NCBI RefSeq assembly: GCF_002848345.1
Contig: NZ_CP025429.1
Coordinates: forward strand, 3,596,001-3,660,000
DNA from: Chromobacterium sp. ATCC 53434
Lineage (GTDB): Bacteria; Pseudomonadota; Gammaproteobacteria; Burkholderiales; Chromobacteriaceae
DNA length: 64,000 bases
Direction of reading: 5' to 3'
Below the pieces are notes generated by a model, which was given only the letters and a program-made list of their open reading frames with translations, was not told the DNA's origin and did no database searches. The position numbers and the translations under genes are program-made. This document shows, one piece after another, positions 27,355 through 37,400 of this stretch. Positions within the stretch are counted from its first letter, which is position 1. Each line of letters starts with the position of its first letter.

Positions 27355-28782
27355 TCAACCGCTTGGCGCCACGGATGCCACCGCTCTCTTTCGACATAAC
27401 GAGCTTTGAACCGACAATGCCAGGACCAACAAGGTCAGCACCGTCAAACCGATGAATACTTCGCGCAAGGCATCGACTTGATGCTGCGCCAGCGCGCGCG
27501 CGGCGCCCTCATGGATGAAGACGCGCCACGACCAGATGATGCCCACCAGGGCCACGCCTATGGTCTGGCCCATCAGCCGCGTCATCGCCAGCAAGCCGGA
27601 CACGATGCCGGCATGCCCGGCCTCGGCCGCGGACATGATCAAGGCGTTGTTCGGCGACTGGAACAAACCCAGTCCCAGGCCGACGAGGACAAACTTGCAG
27701 GCGAATTCCAGCGATGTGGAGTGCGTGGACAGGGTTGAGGCGGCAACGAAGCCGATCGCCATGATGATCAGGCCGACGGCGATGACGCGGTGCGCGCCGA
27801 AACGGTCCGCCATGATGCCGGAAACCGGCGCGGCCATCGTCAGCACCAGCGGCGTGATGGCAAGCAGCAAGCCCGTTTTGGCGACCGCGAAGCCCAGCAC
27901 GTTCTGCAGGTAGAACGGCAGCAGCAACAAAGTCGCGGCGATGCTGACCGAGCTGAGAAACGCCGCCAGCAAGTTCAGGCTGAGGACGGCGTTGCCGAAT
28001 AAGCGCGCCTCTACGATGGGATGCCCGCTGCGGCGTTCAATCCAGACAAACACCAGCCACATCAGAACGGCGGCGAGCCAGATTCCGCCGCCGCCAAGCG
28101 CATCGAGAAATCCCAGCTCTCCGGGTGAAAGCGCAAGCAGCGATAGCGTCAATGCCGCGACCAGCGCCGCCGTTCCAGCCAGATCAAACGGCGGACGCTC
28201 GCTTGGCCGGTCTCGATTGAGGTGCTTGAACGCCACGGTGGCGGCACCGACGCACAGCGGGATATTGAGCCAGAAAATGGAGTGCCAGCCCAGCACGGCA
28301 ATCAGCGCGCCCCCCGCGCTGGGCCCGATGATCACCCCCAGGGCGACCACGGCGCCCATGATGCCGAATGCCCGCCCGCGCTCGCCGGCCGGCACCAGCT
28401 CGGTCACCAGCGCCGGGCCGAGCGCCAGGATGATGGCCGCGCCAACACCCTGCACGACGCGGCTGAGCAACAGGCTGGCTATCGATGCCGGCATCGCGCA
28501 AGCTGCCGATCCGACGCCGAAAATCACGATCCCCGCCACATAGATGTTTCTTTTCCCCACCACGTCGGCCAGGCGTCCCATCGGCAGCACCAGGGCCGTC
28601 AGCGCCAACATGTACGAGAGCACGACCCAGCGGGCCAAACCGAAATCGACATGGTAGGCCTGCGCGATGGTCGGAAGCGCGATGTTCACGGCGCTGCTGT
28701 CCAGCATGGCCATGAAGAGGCAGATCAGCACTGCCGCCATTCCCCCCCGCTTATGGCCAGATACCTTGCTGTCGCTATCCAT
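27355..28782 (-). CDS. MFS drug:H+ antiporter, DHA2 family (14 helices)
   Basis: 475 residues with about 14 hydrophobic helices. MFS signatures are visible: LDSSAVNIALPTIAQ (motif D1), the GRLADVVGKRN loop (motif A) and LVTELVPAGERGRAFGIMGAVVALGVIIGPSAGG (motif C, antiporter type). It has a perfect AGGAGG site before ATG 28782. It lies inside the PKS operon, 125 bp after the enoyl reductase gene and 56 bp before the donor ACP gene. The likely role is export of the polyketide and self-protection. No other resistance gene is evident in the island. Confidence 0.88.
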   Translation of the reverse strand: MDSDSKVSGHKRGGMAAVLICLFMAMLDSSAVNIALPTIAQAYHVDFGLARWVVLSYMLALTALVLPMGRLADVVGKRNIYVAGIVIFGVGSAACAMPASIASLLLSRVVQGVGAAIILALGPALVTELVPAGERGRAFGIMGAVVALGVIIGPSAGGALIAVLGWHSIFWLNIPLCVGAATVAFKHLNRDRPSERPPFDLAGTAALVAALTLSLLALSPGELGFLDALGGGGIWLAAVLMWLVFVWIERRSGHPIVEARLFGNAVLSLNLLAAFLSSVSIAATLLLLPFYLQNVLGFAVAKTGLLLAITPLVLTMAAPVSGIMADRFGAHRVIAVGLIIMAIGFVAASTLSTHSTSLEFACKFVLVGLGLGLFQSPNNALIMSAAEAGHAGIVSGLLAMTRLMGQTIGVALVGIIWSWRVFIHEGAARALAQHQVDALREVFIGLTVLTLLVLALSVQSSLCRKRAVASVAPSG

Positions 28783-28907
28783 ATTGCCTCCTGAAACCCG
28801 GCGACGCCGGGACTGTATTCGCCATGCCGACCGGAAGCGTCGTTCCGCCCGACGGCATGGCGCCTGAATTCGAATCCTCATCGCCCGGCCGCCGGCGGCG
28901 GCGATGA

Positions 28908-30257
28908 TCATCCGGCGACGGCATCGGCGTTTCGGCTCAAGGCATCGTGGATATATTCCTCCGCTCCTTGCAGCAAAAGCATGCCGATTTCATCGACATG
29001 GCGGCACCGCCAGTCTTCATAGCGGCTGCCCTTCACCCAGGTATTGAAAGCGCCCATCGCGGGCCCGCATTGAATTTGATAATCGGCTTTCTGCTCTTCG
29101 CCGCCGCGCAGGGCGAGACGCGTCGAATGGATGAAATACCAGCGAAATATCGCCGCCATCCTGGCTTTTGGACTTTGCTCGATCTCGGCGAGGCGCTGGG
29201 GATTGCATCTGGCGTAGTACTCCCGCGTTTCCTGCCATACCTGGTCGAAACTGCGGCGGAAATACTTTTCCTGGATCGCTTGACTCACCCTGGGCTCAAG
29301 CTCGTCCAGCGACGCATGGCGCCGGTACAGCTCATACAGTTCATTGGCGCGCGGCGGAAACAGCAGGCCGCGGCGCACCACCTGCACGCGCGCGCCCAGT
29401 TCGAACATGTCCCCCGCGGGCGCATAGCCGGTGTCGCCGATTTCGACCGTCTGCAGCAGATCCTTGACCTGGCTGCTGGTTCCGGCCTCCACCGTGCACT
29501 GGTTGATCGAGCCGGTGACGATGAAATCCGCGCCCATCAGAAAGGCCGCGGCGGCGGCCTCCGGCGCGCCGATGCCGCCGGCGGCGCCGACATTCACCCG
29601 CTGCGCGTAACGCCGCTCCCGGCAGATTCGCTCGCGCAGCCTGAGCATCGCCGGCAGCAATACCAGCAGTACGCCCCGGTCGGTATGCCCGCCGGAGTCC
29701 GCCTCCACGCAGATATCGCTGGCGACCGGCATCCGGCTGGCGATGTCCGCCTCCGAGGCCGACAAACGTCCTTGCGCCACCAGACGCCGCAGCGCGCTCT
29801 CGGGCGGCGGATTCAGAAACAGCGCCGCCACTTCCGGCTGCGATACTTTCGCCAGCACGCGCTGCCGCGCGCATGGCTCTCCGTTCCGCCCGCTGTACGC
29901 CCCCTTGAAGCGATACCAGACCAGGCTGTCATGCACCCTCATGAATGCCGATGCCTCGATATTCGGCACGCCCATCGCCAGGCACAGCTCGACGATGGAA
30001 AACTCCTGCTCCGGCTGATCCAGATTCGCCAGCAGATTGACGCCGTAAGCCTGCCCGGCCGCCAGCCGCTGCTGAATCTCCAGGATTTCATGCTCGACCC
30101 GGTCCAGCCGCATCCCGCCCGCGCCCAGAAAACCCATCATGCCCGAACGCGCCATGGCGACGACCAGATCGCCGGATGAAATGCCCTTGTACATCGAGCC
30201 GGCCACATAGGCCTGGCAAACGCCGTATTGCCTTCTGAACTCGCTGGACCCTAACAT
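28908..30257 (-). CDS. Trans-acting enoyl reductase, PfaD/PksE type
   Basis: 449 residues of the FMN-dependent nitronate-monooxygenase-like TIM barrel used as free-standing ER in trans-AT PKS and PUFA synthases. Visible features: the N-terminal YVAGSMYKGISSGDLVVAMA and GMMGFLGAGGM, the VEADSGGHTDRG active-site stretch, NVGAAGGIGAPEAAAAAFLMGADFI and IVTGSINQCTVEAGTS for FMN binding, then the PfaD C-terminal domain with KADYQIQCGPAMGAFNTWVKGS. It would reduce enoyl intermediates on selected modules in trans. ATG 30257 has an AAGGAAG site and overlaps the phosphopantetheinyl transferase end. Confidence 0.92.
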   Translation of the reverse strand: MLGSSEFRRQYGVCQAYVAGSMYKGISSGDLVVAMARSGMMGFLGAGGMRLDRVEHEILEIQQRLAAGQAYGVNLLANLDQPEQEFSIVELCLAMGVPNIEASAFMRVHDSLVWYRFKGAYSGRNGEPCARQRVLAKVSQPEVAALFLNPPPESALRRLVAQGRLSASEADIASRMPVASDICVEADSGGHTDRGVLLVLLPAMLRLRERICRERRYAQRVNVGAAGGIGAPEAAAAAFLMGADFIVTGSINQCTVEAGTSSQVKDLLQTVEIGDTGYAPAGDMFELGARVQVVRRGLLFPPRANELYELYRRHASLDELEPRVSQAIQEKYFRRSFDQVWQETREYYARCNPQRLAEIEQSPKARMAAIFRWYFIHSTRLALRGGEEQKADYQIQCGPAMGAFNTWVKGSRYEDWRCRHVDEIGMLLLQGAEEYIHDALSRNADAVAG

Positions 30258-30974
30258 TCGATTCTTCCTTTTCCCTCTGAGAGCCGGCGCGGCCACGAGA
30301 CATAAGTGAACACGATGCCGGGCAGGATGCTGTAACAGCCGTCGGCTTCGAAGCCCGCCGCTACCCGGTCGCTCAAATCGGCCAGGACGCGAAAGCGGAA
30401 CGCCCGATTCCGCGCATCCAGCGCGACGATTTCGACATCAAGAAAGTCGAAATACTTGCCGACCTGCGGGTACAGGCACTTGAAGACGCTTTCCTTGGCG
30501 GAAAAAACCATCGTGCAAAACAAGCGATCGGGCCAGATCGAACCATCGCCTCTCAAAGCGCCATTCTCTTTCGCCGACGATTTGATCGCGCAGCAATCGG
30601 CAGGTCTGCTCGCCGATGATTCTCTCGGCGTCGATGCCCAGCCCTCTGGCATCGCCGGCGGACGCGACAACGGCCGCGGCCAGGCCCTCGGTATGCGTGA
30701 TCGAGCCGACCAGTCCGGCCGGCCATACCGGGCTCCGGTCCTCGCCGATCGGCAATTCGCACGGCAGCGGATGCCCGGCCTGCGACAAGGCCTGCATCGC
30801 GCAATACCGCCCCGCCAGATAGGCGGCCTTCCGCCGGGCCACCGCCCCCGACAGCGACGGCGGCAGCGCCACGCCCAGGCTGGCATGGCTGGCGGGGCTG
30901 TATCGATCGCTGTCGTAAGCGGCCGCTATCAGATTGGGGACCGACAGGCCCACATCGACACGGGCCGTCAGCAT
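30251..30974 (-). pseudogene. Sfp/EntD-type 4'-phosphopantetheinyl transferase with single-base frameshift
   Basis: The first part (30974 to about 30565) reads MLTARVDVGLSVPNLIAAAY, then AGLVGSITHTEGLAAAVVAS and ARGLGIDAERIIGEQTCRLL, with the magnesium-binding Asp of GLGIDAE. The second part, in another frame down to 30251, has the FSAKESVFKCLYPQ catalytic motif and a normal C-terminus. The whole span is 724 nt, one more than 241 codons, so a single inserted base near 30560-30570 (AAAGAGAATGGCGC) splits the gene. Fixed, it would be a 240-residue EntD-like enzyme that activates the ACP domains. It overlaps both neighbours by a few bases, which argues that the intact gene belonged to the operon. 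Confidence 0.82.
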
Positions 30975-31966
30975 GACGGCTCTGGAAATCTTCGCCCCTC
31001 GCTCGCCAGCACGCCGCCCAGCATCGCGTCGAAAACCTGCGCGTCGTTTCCATACGGGCTCATCGCGGCAAATATCGCGCGCTGCGATTGGACGCCCAAT
31101 ACATTCCGCGCAAAAGCGGACAAGGTTCCCGACGGGCTCAGATCGACATAGACATGCCCGGCGTGATTCGGTATCGACTGCAGGGTTTCGGCAAACCGTA
31201 TCGGCGAGCGCAGGACCCGCCAGCCGTGATCGGCGTCGAAACGCGAAACCGGCGCCATGGCCGCAGAGGACCATATCGGCACCCGGGCCTGCGCGGGCTT
31301 CAGCGCCAGGCCGGCCCGAGCGGAATCGGGCAAGGCGATCCAGCTGGAATGGAATCCGTAACGAACCGGCAAGCGCTGATGGAGCGCGTTGCGCGCCTGC
31401 AGGGCCTTTTCGACCCGGGCCAGGACAGGCCGGCTGGCCGAAATGACGAAATGCCTGGCGTAGTTGACCGCCGCGAGCTCGCAATCGGCAAACAAGGCCG
31501 GTTCGGCGTCGAAGAGCTCGACGCCGTCCAGGATCGCCGTCATGCCGGCCTCATCGCAATGCCGGACGATACGGTCGGCCTGTTCCATCACGGCGACAAG
31601 CGCGTCCTCGAATTCCGCCAGGCCGGAAATGGCGGCCGCCGCGAACTCGCCCAAGCTGCACCCGACGACCAGATCGGGCGTCAGGCCCCGCTCCGCCAAA
31701 GCCTGCGCCAATGCATACTGGATCAGGAAAATGGCCGGATGGGTGTATTCCAGCTGATCGAAACTATCGGATTTTCTTCGGCAGGGATCAAAAATCACAT
31801 CGAGCAGCGACTCTCCCGCGACGCCATGAAAAATCTCCTCTCCGCGCAGCAGGCAAGCGCGAAAGGCGGCGTTGGCGCCAAACAGTTCTTTCCCCATCTG
31901 GAAATACTGCGCGCCTTGCCCGCCGCATAAAAACACCACCTTGGCCCTCGATTCATTGCCGCTCAT
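30968..31966 (-). CDS. Trans-acting acyltransferase homologue, acyl hydrolase (PedC/AT2) type
   Basis: 332 residues of the FabD fold. The N-terminus has VFLCGGQGAQYFQMG, the active site is GCSLGEF (Ser104) and the second catalytic residue His206 lies in VRYGFHSSWI. The Cys instead of His before the catalytic Ser (GCSLGE rather than GHSLGE) and the divergence from AT1 suggest the second AT of trans-AT clusters, which hydrolyses stalled acyl groups (proofreading) rather than loading malonate. It overlaps AT1 by 4 bp (ATGA) and the PPTase start by 7 bp. Confidence 0.85.
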   Translation of the reverse strand: MSGNESRAKVVFLCGGQGAQYFQMGKELFGANAAFRACLLRGEEIFHGVAGESLLDVIFDPCRRKSDSFDQLEYTHPAIFLIQYALAQALAERGLTPDLVVGCSLGEFAAAAISGLAEFEDALVAVMEQADRIVRHCDEAGMTAILDGVELFDAEPALFADCELAAVNYARHFVISASRPVLARVEKALQARNALHQRLPVRYGFHSSWIALPDSARAGLALKPAQARVPIWSSAAMAPVSRFDADHGWRVLRSPIRFAETLQSIPNHAGHVYVDLSPSGTLSAFARNVLGVQSQRAIFAAMSPYGNDAQVFDAMLGGVLASEGRRFPEPSC

Positions 31967-32823
31967 TGTTTCGAGGTCTCGCTCTTGATGATTTTCCGCA
32001 AGAACGGCGTCAGAATGGCCCGCGGCGCCACTTCCTTCCATTCCGTCACGCCCTGCCTCGCCATATAGGCGATGCTCTCCACCCAGCGCACCGGCGCGGT
32101 GATCTGCTCGACCAGATCGACCGCCACGCTGCCATTCAGATAAGGCAAGGCCCTTCGATTCGAGATCACCGGCGTATGCAAGGTGTGGAAATAAAATGGC
32201 TCGACGAAGTCTTCGAACGCCGCCCTGGCCGGCGCCATGAATCTGGAATGGAATGCGCCGCCAACACTGAGGATGTGATACGAGGCGCCCAGATTCTCAA
32301 AAACGCTCTGCGCCATTGCAATATCCTGCGTCGAACCTGAAATGACCACCTGCGTCGGCGTGTTGAAATTAGCCAGATCCACGCCATACAATCCGGCTTC
32401 CGACAATGCGTCGAGAATGTCGTCCGCCGACAAACCGACAACCGCGGCCATGCCGCCCCCGTACGAGACGCTTCCCATCAATTCGCCGCGCTTGGCAACC
32501 ATGCGCAAGCCATCCTCGAAAGAAAACGCGCCCGCCGCCAGCAAGGCATTGTATTCGCCCAGGGAATGGCCGGCATAATAATCCGCCACGCCGGAACCAT
32601 TGCGAGCCTCTCGCATATGGCTCAGCGCATTGACGACATAGACCGCAGGCTGGGTATACTCGGTTCGATTCAATCGTTGATCCGGATCGGTCAGGCACAG
32701 CTCTTCAATCGAATAACCCAAGATATCATCGGCGCGGTCGACCAGATCGGGAAATGCTCCAAACACTTCCGCTCCCATGCCGCGAAACTGGGAACCTTGT
32801 CCGGCGAAAATGTATGCAATCAT
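31963..32823 (-). CDS. Trans-acting malonyl-CoA:ACP acyltransferase (AT1)
   Basis: 286 residues, FabD-like. AYIFAGQGSQFRGMG opens the protein, the nucleophile is Ser87 in AGHSLGEYNAL, and the catalytic His192 is in GGAFHSRFM. No AT domain is present in any of the PKS proteins, so this protein should load malonate on every extension ACP. It is co-transcribed between the enoyl-CoA hydratase-like genes and AT2, and its stop codon overlaps the AT2 start. Confidence 0.92.
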   Translation of the reverse strand: MIAYIFAGQGSQFRGMGAEVFGAFPDLVDRADDILGYSIEELCLTDPDQRLNRTEYTQPAVYVVNALSHMREARNGSGVADYYAGHSLGEYNALLAAGAFSFEDGLRMVAKRGELMGSVSYGGGMAAVVGLSADDILDALSEAGLYGVDLANFNTPTQVVISGSTQDIAMAQSVFENLGASYHILSVGGAFHSRFMAPARAAFEDFVEPFYFHTLHTPVISNRRALPYLNGSVAVDLVEQITAPVRWVESIAYMARQGVTEWKEVAPRAILTPFLRKIIKSETSKQ

Positions 32824-32857
32824 ATTGCGGTATCCTTTCAATCCGACAGCGCGCTGC

Positions 32858-33637
32858 TTAGTTAGATTCCCAGGGAAAAGCCTGTTTCTGGACGAAATTT
32901 CTCACGCTCGCGATAACCGACGGCATGGCGGCCAGCCGGCTGGTCTCTTCGACCGCCAGCTGTTCCATTTCCTCGTCTATCATCCACATGCTGCGGAAAT
33001 ACGATTTAAGATTGCCGACCGCCTCTTTCTTGACCCGATTCAATTTGATCCTGAGCCGCCTTTCCAGTTGATCGAGGTCGTCGCCCAGGTAATCGACCAA
33101 TTGCAGGCGATGCGCCTCGGCGGCCGATAGCGTGTCGGTGGTCAGGCTCATGCGAAACGCGGCCTGGAAGCCCGCCCGCCGGATCAGATACGGGATGACA
33201 TTGGACGGCAGCAGTCCCCACATCGCCTCGGTCAAGGTGAATTGCGATTCCGGCGTGGCCAGGACCAGATCGCTCGCCGCCACCAGGCCCACCCCTCCGG
33301 CGGTCACCGCGCCGGAAACGCGCGAGACGACGACGCACGGGCTTGTCGCGAAGCGCTTCAGCGTGCGCATGTATTTCTCGGTGCTGGCGCGCATCAGATT
33401 GATGTCGATCCGGTCCGCCAGCGCGTCCATCTCGTGGAAGTCCATGCCGGAGCAGAAAATCCCGTCTGCCCCCTCGAGCACAAGCATGCGGCAGTCCGGC
33501 TGGGACTCCGCCAGATCGAGCGCCTGGTTTATTTCCCGCAGCAGCGTCTGATTGATGGCGTTTTTACTTTCCGGGCGGTTGATCACGGCCCGCATGACGC
33601 CGCCGCCGCTCTCGAGCAATAGTGTTTCGAATACCAT
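32858..33637 (-). CDS. Enoyl-CoA hydratase-like beta-branching dehydratase (ECH1, PksH type)
   Basis: 259 residues of the crotonase fold. It shows the PksH-like pattern: NRPESKNAINQTLL, LEGADGIFCSGMDFHEM (oxyanion hole region), SRVSGAVTAGGVGLVAASDLVLA, ESQFTLTEAMWGLLPSNVIPYLIRR, and a C-terminus ending in QAFPWESN, much like PksH (ends FPWE). In HMGS cassettes ECH1 dehydrates the ACP-bound 3-hydroxy-3-methylglutaryl-type intermediate. ECH2 lies 15 bp upstream in the operon. Confidence 0.88.
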   Translation of the reverse strand: MVFETLLLESGGGVMRAVINRPESKNAINQTLLREINQALDLAESQPDCRMLVLEGADGIFCSGMDFHEMDALADRIDINLMRASTEKYMRTLKRFATSPCVVVSRVSGAVTAGGVGLVAASDLVLATPESQFTLTEAMWGLLPSNVIPYLIRRAGFQAAFRMSLTTDTLSAAEAHRLQLVDYLGDDLDQLERRLRIKLNRVKKEAVGNLKSYFRSMWMIDEEMEQLAVEETSRLAAMPSVIASVRNFVQKQAFPWESN

Positions 33638-33652
33638 TTCGGATCGCGCCTT

Positions 33653-34423
33653 TCAGTGGCCGAAGTGGCGCTCGACCTGAGCGCGGACTTCCGGCAGTTT
33701 GAACGTCACATCGTGCATGTCGAGCTCGCGCGCGATCGCCGCGGGCAAGGCCTCGCGCAGCTCCCGCGTCAGGGTCGCCTTCAGCATCCTCAGCGAGGCC
33801 TGCGGCTTCGCCGCCAGATCGACGGCCAGCGCCAGCGCCTCTTCCAGCACCTTGGCCCGCTTGACCACCTTGAACGGCGCGCCGCGCAGACTCAGTTCCC
33901 GGCCAGTGAATCCATTGGCGCTCAACAGCATTTCGCTGGCCAGCGCCTCGCCCAGCCGGCGGGGGAGCAGGCAGGTGGAGCCGACCCCCGGCGTGAAGCC
34001 GTAGCGCATGAAGTTGGCGCTGTACACCGACTCCTCGGCCAGAATCGCGATGTCGGCGTACATGCCGAAAACGAAACCGCCGCCGACCGCGTGGCCGGCC
34101 ATCGCCGCGATGGTCGGCAGCGGGCAATCGAGCAGCGCCCGGTAGAACTGCCCGATGTCGAACGTCTTCTCCCCCTCGATCAGGCTCAGCAATTCGCTGC
34201 GCGTGCCGCCGCAGCAGAAGTACTGGTCCAGGCCGGACACCACCACCACCTTGACGTCGCGGCAAGCCCCGATGTCGGCGAAGGCGCGATCCAGCCCTTC
34301 GATCAGCGCGTGGGAAAACATGTTTCTCTCGTCGTGGTCGCGCATCGAGACCTGGGCGACGCCGGCCGCCGGGTAGCTGAGCTGGACGACGCTGTCGCAA
34401 ACGAGCGCAGTCTGGTCGATCAT
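33653..34423 (-). CDS. Enoyl-CoA hydratase-like beta-branching decarboxylase (ECH2, PksI type)
   Basis: 256 residues, crotonase fold. Strong resemblance to PksI: RDHDERNMFSHALIEGLDRAF, VVVSGLDQYFCCGGTRSELL, AAMAGHAVGGGFVFGMYADI, SVYSANFMRYGFTPGVGSTCL and GAPFKVVKRAKVLEEAL. ECH2 decarboxylates the glutaconyl-type intermediate to leave a beta-methyl or exomethylene branch. ATG 34423 overlaps the stop of PKS5 (ATGA). Long frames extending further upstream are inside PKS5 in a wrong phase. Confidence 0.9.
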   Translation of the reverse strand: MIDQTALVCDSVVQLSYPAAGVAQVSMRDHDERNMFSHALIEGLDRAFADIGACRDVKVVVVSGLDQYFCCGGTRSELLSLIEGEKTFDIGQFYRALLDCPLPTIAAMAGHAVGGGFVFGMYADIAILAEESVYSANFMRYGFTPGVGSTCLLPRRLGEALASEMLLSANGFTGRELSLRGAPFKVVKRAKVLEEALALAVDLAAKPQASLRMLKATLTRELREALPAAIARELDMHDVTFKLPEVRAQVERHFGH

Positions 34424-37400
34424 GAGCGCACCCCGCCGACCAGCACGTGGGCATTGGTCCCGCCGAAGCCGAAGGAACTGACGCCGGCAATGCGCCTGTC
34501 GTAGCCGTCGGGCCACGGCTGGCAACGCGTCGGGATGTCCAGCCTGTCATCCTGGCATTCGAGGTAGGGGTTCTTCTTCTGCAAGTTCAGATGCGGGGGG
34601 ATCACGCCCTTCTGCACCGACAGCACGGTCTTGATCAGTCCGGCGATGCCCGAAGCGCTTTCCAGATGGCCGATATTGGTCTTCACCGATCCGACCCAGC
34701 ATTGCCGGTCCTCCGGGCGCGCCTCGTTCAGCACCGCCCGCAGCGCGTTGAACTCTATCGGATCGCCCAGCGGGGTGCCGGTCCCGTGCGCCTCGACATA
34801 GCCGACCTCGGCCGGCGCCACGCCGGCATCGCCCAGGGCGCGGCGGACCACTGCCTGCTGGGCCGGGCCATTCGGGGCGGTCAGGCCGTTGCTGCGGCCG
34901 TCCTGGTTCACCGCGGAGCCCAGCAGGGTCGCCAAGACGCGGTCCCCGTCCCGCCGCGCGTCGGACAAGCGCTTGAGCACGACGACGCCGCAGCCCTCGC
35001 CCCGCCCATAGCCGTCCGCGGCCGCGTCGAAGGTCTTGCAGCGGCCGTCCGCCGCCAGCATGCCGGCCTGCGAGAACACCACATTCAGCTCGGGCGTCAG
35101 GATCAGGTTGACGCCGCCGACGATGGCCAGGTTCGACTCGCCCAGACGCAGGCTCTGGCAGGCCAGATGGGCGGCGACCAGCGACGAGGAGCAGGCGGTG
35201 TCCACCGCCAGGCTCGGGCCGCACAGATCGAAGAAGTACGACAGCCTGTTGGCCGCGATGGCCTGCGAGCCTCCGGTGCCGGAATAGGTATTGACGGTGT
35301 CCAGATCGGCCAGGCACAGCCGGATGTAGTCCAGATTGCAGATGCCGACGAAGACGCCGGTCTGGCTGCCGGCCAGCGACTGCGGCGCGATGCTGGCGTT
35401 CTCCAGCGCGTCGGCTGCCACCATCAGCAACAGCCGTTGCTGCGGGTCCATCGCCTCGGCCTCGATGGGCGGGATGCCGAAGAAATCGGCATCGAACTGG
35501 CTGACGTCCGGCAGGAAGCCGCCGCGCCGGGAAACCATCTTCCCCTGGGTGCCGGGGCGGGGATCGTAGAACTGGCCGACATCCCAGCGCGTGGCGGGAA
35601 TCTCGGCGATGCCGTCGCGCCCGGCGGTCAGCATGTCCCAGAACGCCGCCGGACTCTCGGCGCCGGGAAAGCGGCAGGCCATGCCGACGACGGCGATCTC
35701 CTCGCCGGCGCCCGGCGTCTCGCTCGAGGCCGCCGCGGCGGGCGCCGACGGCGCGGCGCGGGGAATCGCGATGTTGCGGCCCGCGAGATGGCGGCTCAGC
35801 GCGGTCAGCGTCGGATAATCGTAGAACAGCGTCGGGCTGAGCGCCGTTTGCAGGCGATCGCCGAGGGCCGCGACCGCCGCGCTGCCCTTCAGCGAGTCCA
35901 GTCCGTAGCTTGACCACGGCTCCGCGCAGTCTATCGCCTCCGGACCGATGCTCAGCGCCGAGGCCAGCACCGCGCGCAGCTCCCGCTCTATCTGCTCCGC
36001 GCTGAATCGCGCGACCGCGGCGGCGTCCTGATTGGCGGACGGCGGCTCAGCCAGGTCCGGCCGCGGCTGCGCCGTTTTTCTTCCCGCCGCCGCCAGGCTG
36101 AGCGTCTGCGCCAGATAATGCCCCTTGGTGGCCTGGCGCTGGATCTTGCCGCTAGAGGTTTTGGGCAGCGAGGCCGGCCTCAGCAGCACCACCTCGTGCG
36201 GGATGACGCCATGCCCCTCGTTGACCGCCTGCCGCACCGTCTTGACCACTTGCTCGATATCGAGGCTCGCCAGGGCCTCGCGCCTGACCTCATGCGCGAT
36301 GACCAGCTTCTCCTCGCCGTCGTCCACGATGGAAAAGGCCGCCCCGCACGTCGGCTGCAGCGCCGGATGCGCCTCGGCCGCCGTCATCTCGATATCGTGC
36401 GGATGGTGGTTCTGCCCGCGGATGATGATCAGATCCTTGACCCTGGACACCACGTACAGCTTGTCTTCCCACAGGAATCCGAGGTCGCCGGTGCGCAGGA
36501 ACGGTCCTTCCCGCGTGTCGCTGGTATAGGCGCCGAAGATCTCGACGTTGAGCGCGTCCTTGTCCCAATAGCCGCCGGCGACGCCGGGACCCGCCACCCA
36601 GATTTCCCCGACCTCGCCCGGCTTGCAGCTGCGCCGGGTGTCGGCGTCGGCGATGCGGACCGTCGTCTCGATGACCGGCGCCCCGCAGCTGACCACCGAG
36701 TAGGCGTCCGGATCGTCGACGAATTCCGCCCGGTTCGCCTTCAGCGCGTCGCGGGAAAGCTGGAGATAGCGAGAGCCGCCGCGGCGCTCTCCGGAAACGA
36801 TCAGCGTCGTTTCCGCCATGCCGTAGCAGGGACTCAGCGCCTCCGGCGAGAAGCCGCACTCGCCAAAGGCCTCGACGAAGCGCTCCATGGTCCCCTGGTT
36901 GATCGGCTCGGCGCCGCAATACGCCGTGTGCCAACTCTTCAGGTCCAGCCGCGCCTTCTCTTCCGGCCGGATCTTCTGCGCGCAAAGCTCGTAGGCGAAA
37001 TTGGGTCCGCCGGAATTGGTGCCGCCAAACTCTGTGATCGCCCACAACCAGAGAAACGGCCGCTGCACAAAGGTGGTCGGCGCCATGATCACGCCGTGCT
37101 GGCCGACATAAAGCGGGGACAGCACCCCGTCGATCAGGCCCATGTCGTGAAAGCTGGGCAGCCAGGTCACGCTGGCGCCGCCGGCCTGATAGGAGAAGGT
37201 GTCCTTCACCGCCTGCAGATTGAACAGCAGATTGCCATGGCTGACCATCACCCCCTTCGGCGATCCGGTGGAGCCCGATGTGTACTGCAGAAAGGCCAGG
37301 GAATTGCCGTGGATGACAGGCCGCCGCCAGGACGCCTCCAGGCCCGCCTCGCGCTCGCCATCGGTCAGCAGGACGCGGGTGGCCGCCAGCTTGCTCTCCC

